From positions 19,210 through 83,209 of the forward strand of contig JBLHLC010000018.1 in the NCBI GenBank assembly GCA_047619685.1: 64,000 bases of DNA, given 5' to 3'. Below are positions 63,649-64,000 of this stretch, piece after piece. Numbering within the stretch: position 1 is the stretch's first letter; every line of letters starts with the position of its first letter. Below the pieces are notes generated by a model. The model saw only the letters and a program-made list of their open reading frames with translations. It was not told the DNA's origin and ran no database searches. The DNA is from JABDJZ01 sp047619685 (GTDB lineage Bacteria > Bacteroidota > Rhodothermia > Rhodothermales > UBA10348). The translations under genes were made by a program, and so were the position numbers.

Positions 63649-64000
63649 CTCAACGCGATCGCTGCCGGCGTCAACTCACTCGAACACGCGTGGGAACTGG
63701 ATGCCGACGATTTCCGCGCAATGAAGGAGAAAGGCATCTTCCTGGTTGGCACGGACTTTCCACCAGACCAGGCGGGCTACTTCGCAGGATATGACATGGC
63801 GCTTGCAAGGGTTCAGTACGATCAGCGCATCGATCGGCTGAAGCGCGGCTACGCTGCGGGCATCAACATTGCTTTCGGCGCCGATGTCACGGACCAAATG
63901 GATGACTTTACTCGCGGCTCCCGGACGATCTCGTTTATCGATAGCTACCTGGATGCCGGGATCTCCCCCGCCGATCTACTGCGCATCCTCACTGTGAATG
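63649..64000 (+). pseudogene. Amidohydrolase fragment, 5' truncated, running off the window
   Basis: This frame begins directly at the MprF break with LNAIAAGVNSLEHAWELDAD, the SLEH metal histidine of an imidazolonepropionase-like amidohydrolase. KGIFLVGTDFPPDQAGYFAG, a helical region, GINIAFGADVTDQMDDFTRG (metal Asp) and AGISPADLLRILTVN at the window edge follow. The first two metal-binding blocks and the signal peptide are absent. An in-frame ATG at 63640 precedes the match by chance. It is related in fold to the intact amidohydrolase near 0.7 kb but is clearly a different subfamily. The 3' part lies beyond the window. Confidence 0.75.

Overview
The window is GC-rich, densely coded bacterial DNA. 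It most resembles a marine Rhodothermia-like member of the Bacteroidota. Supporting features are: two secreted proteins ending in a type IX secretion (T9SS) sorting domain with the YPNPFNPsTTI motif; tandem Ser/Thr kinases with a membrane anchor and a WD40-like (PD40) extracytoplasmic half; PadR-linked MacB/FtsX-type permeases; and many exported hydrolases. No rRNA, tRNA, CRISPR array, insertion sequence or phage gene was seen. No gene-free stretch exceeds 300 bases.

Layout. 0-8 kb: an exported amidohydrolase, a DUF819 membrane protein and a threonine dehydratase-like enzyme lie among broken genes (two kinase remnants, two head-to-head subtilase fragments, an esterase 5' fragment and a two-gene chimera). 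8.4-18.6 kb: a long plus-strand run of mostly exported enzymes (M1 aminopeptidase, alpha/beta hydrolase, Tat-type NAD epimerase, two-domain VOC lipoprotein, LamG-endonuclease, sulfatase, serine beta-lactamase-like protein), the last three tightly coupled. 18.6-24 kb: a Tat sugar-phosphate isomerase-like protein, a GNAT, a propeller protein, small membrane proteins and a four-repeat secreted protein. 24-27.2 kb: a decayed PadR-permease operon facing a beheaded VOC gene. 27.2-30.5 kb: an SGNH hydrolase, a MotA/ExbB-like protein and a LytS/LytTR two-component pair. 30.6-33.2 kb: a SigZ-like sigma factor, an ArsO-like flavoprotein and a conserved protein of unknown function. 33.3-41 kb: an aminotransferase, a headless permease, a small-protein/AbiEii-type nucleotidyltransferase pair, NIPSNAP, a sulfatase, a kinase-TPR remnant and a VapBC pair. 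41-45 kb: a lipoprotein dehydrogenase, a PhyH-type dioxygenase and an exported esterase. 45-54 kb: NIPSNAP copy 2 and two tandem kinases (all frameshifted), an M2 peptidase and MtnA. 54-64 kb: two large T9SS cargo proteins, small lipoproteins, an MprF-like gene and a truncated amidohydrolase running off the end.

The most striking property is decay. At least a dozen genes are truncated, internally deleted with the remaining ends joined, or shifted by one or two bases, while their neighbours are intact. Either this lineage is losing genes by deletion, or the assembly carries residual indels and collapsed segments; read mapping would decide. Candidate systems worth follow-up are the SigZ/ArsO-like/unknown-protein unit, the small-protein + AbiEii-type pair, the kinase-kinase-NIPSNAP operon and the lipoprotein-anchored 2-hydroxyacid dehydrogenase.
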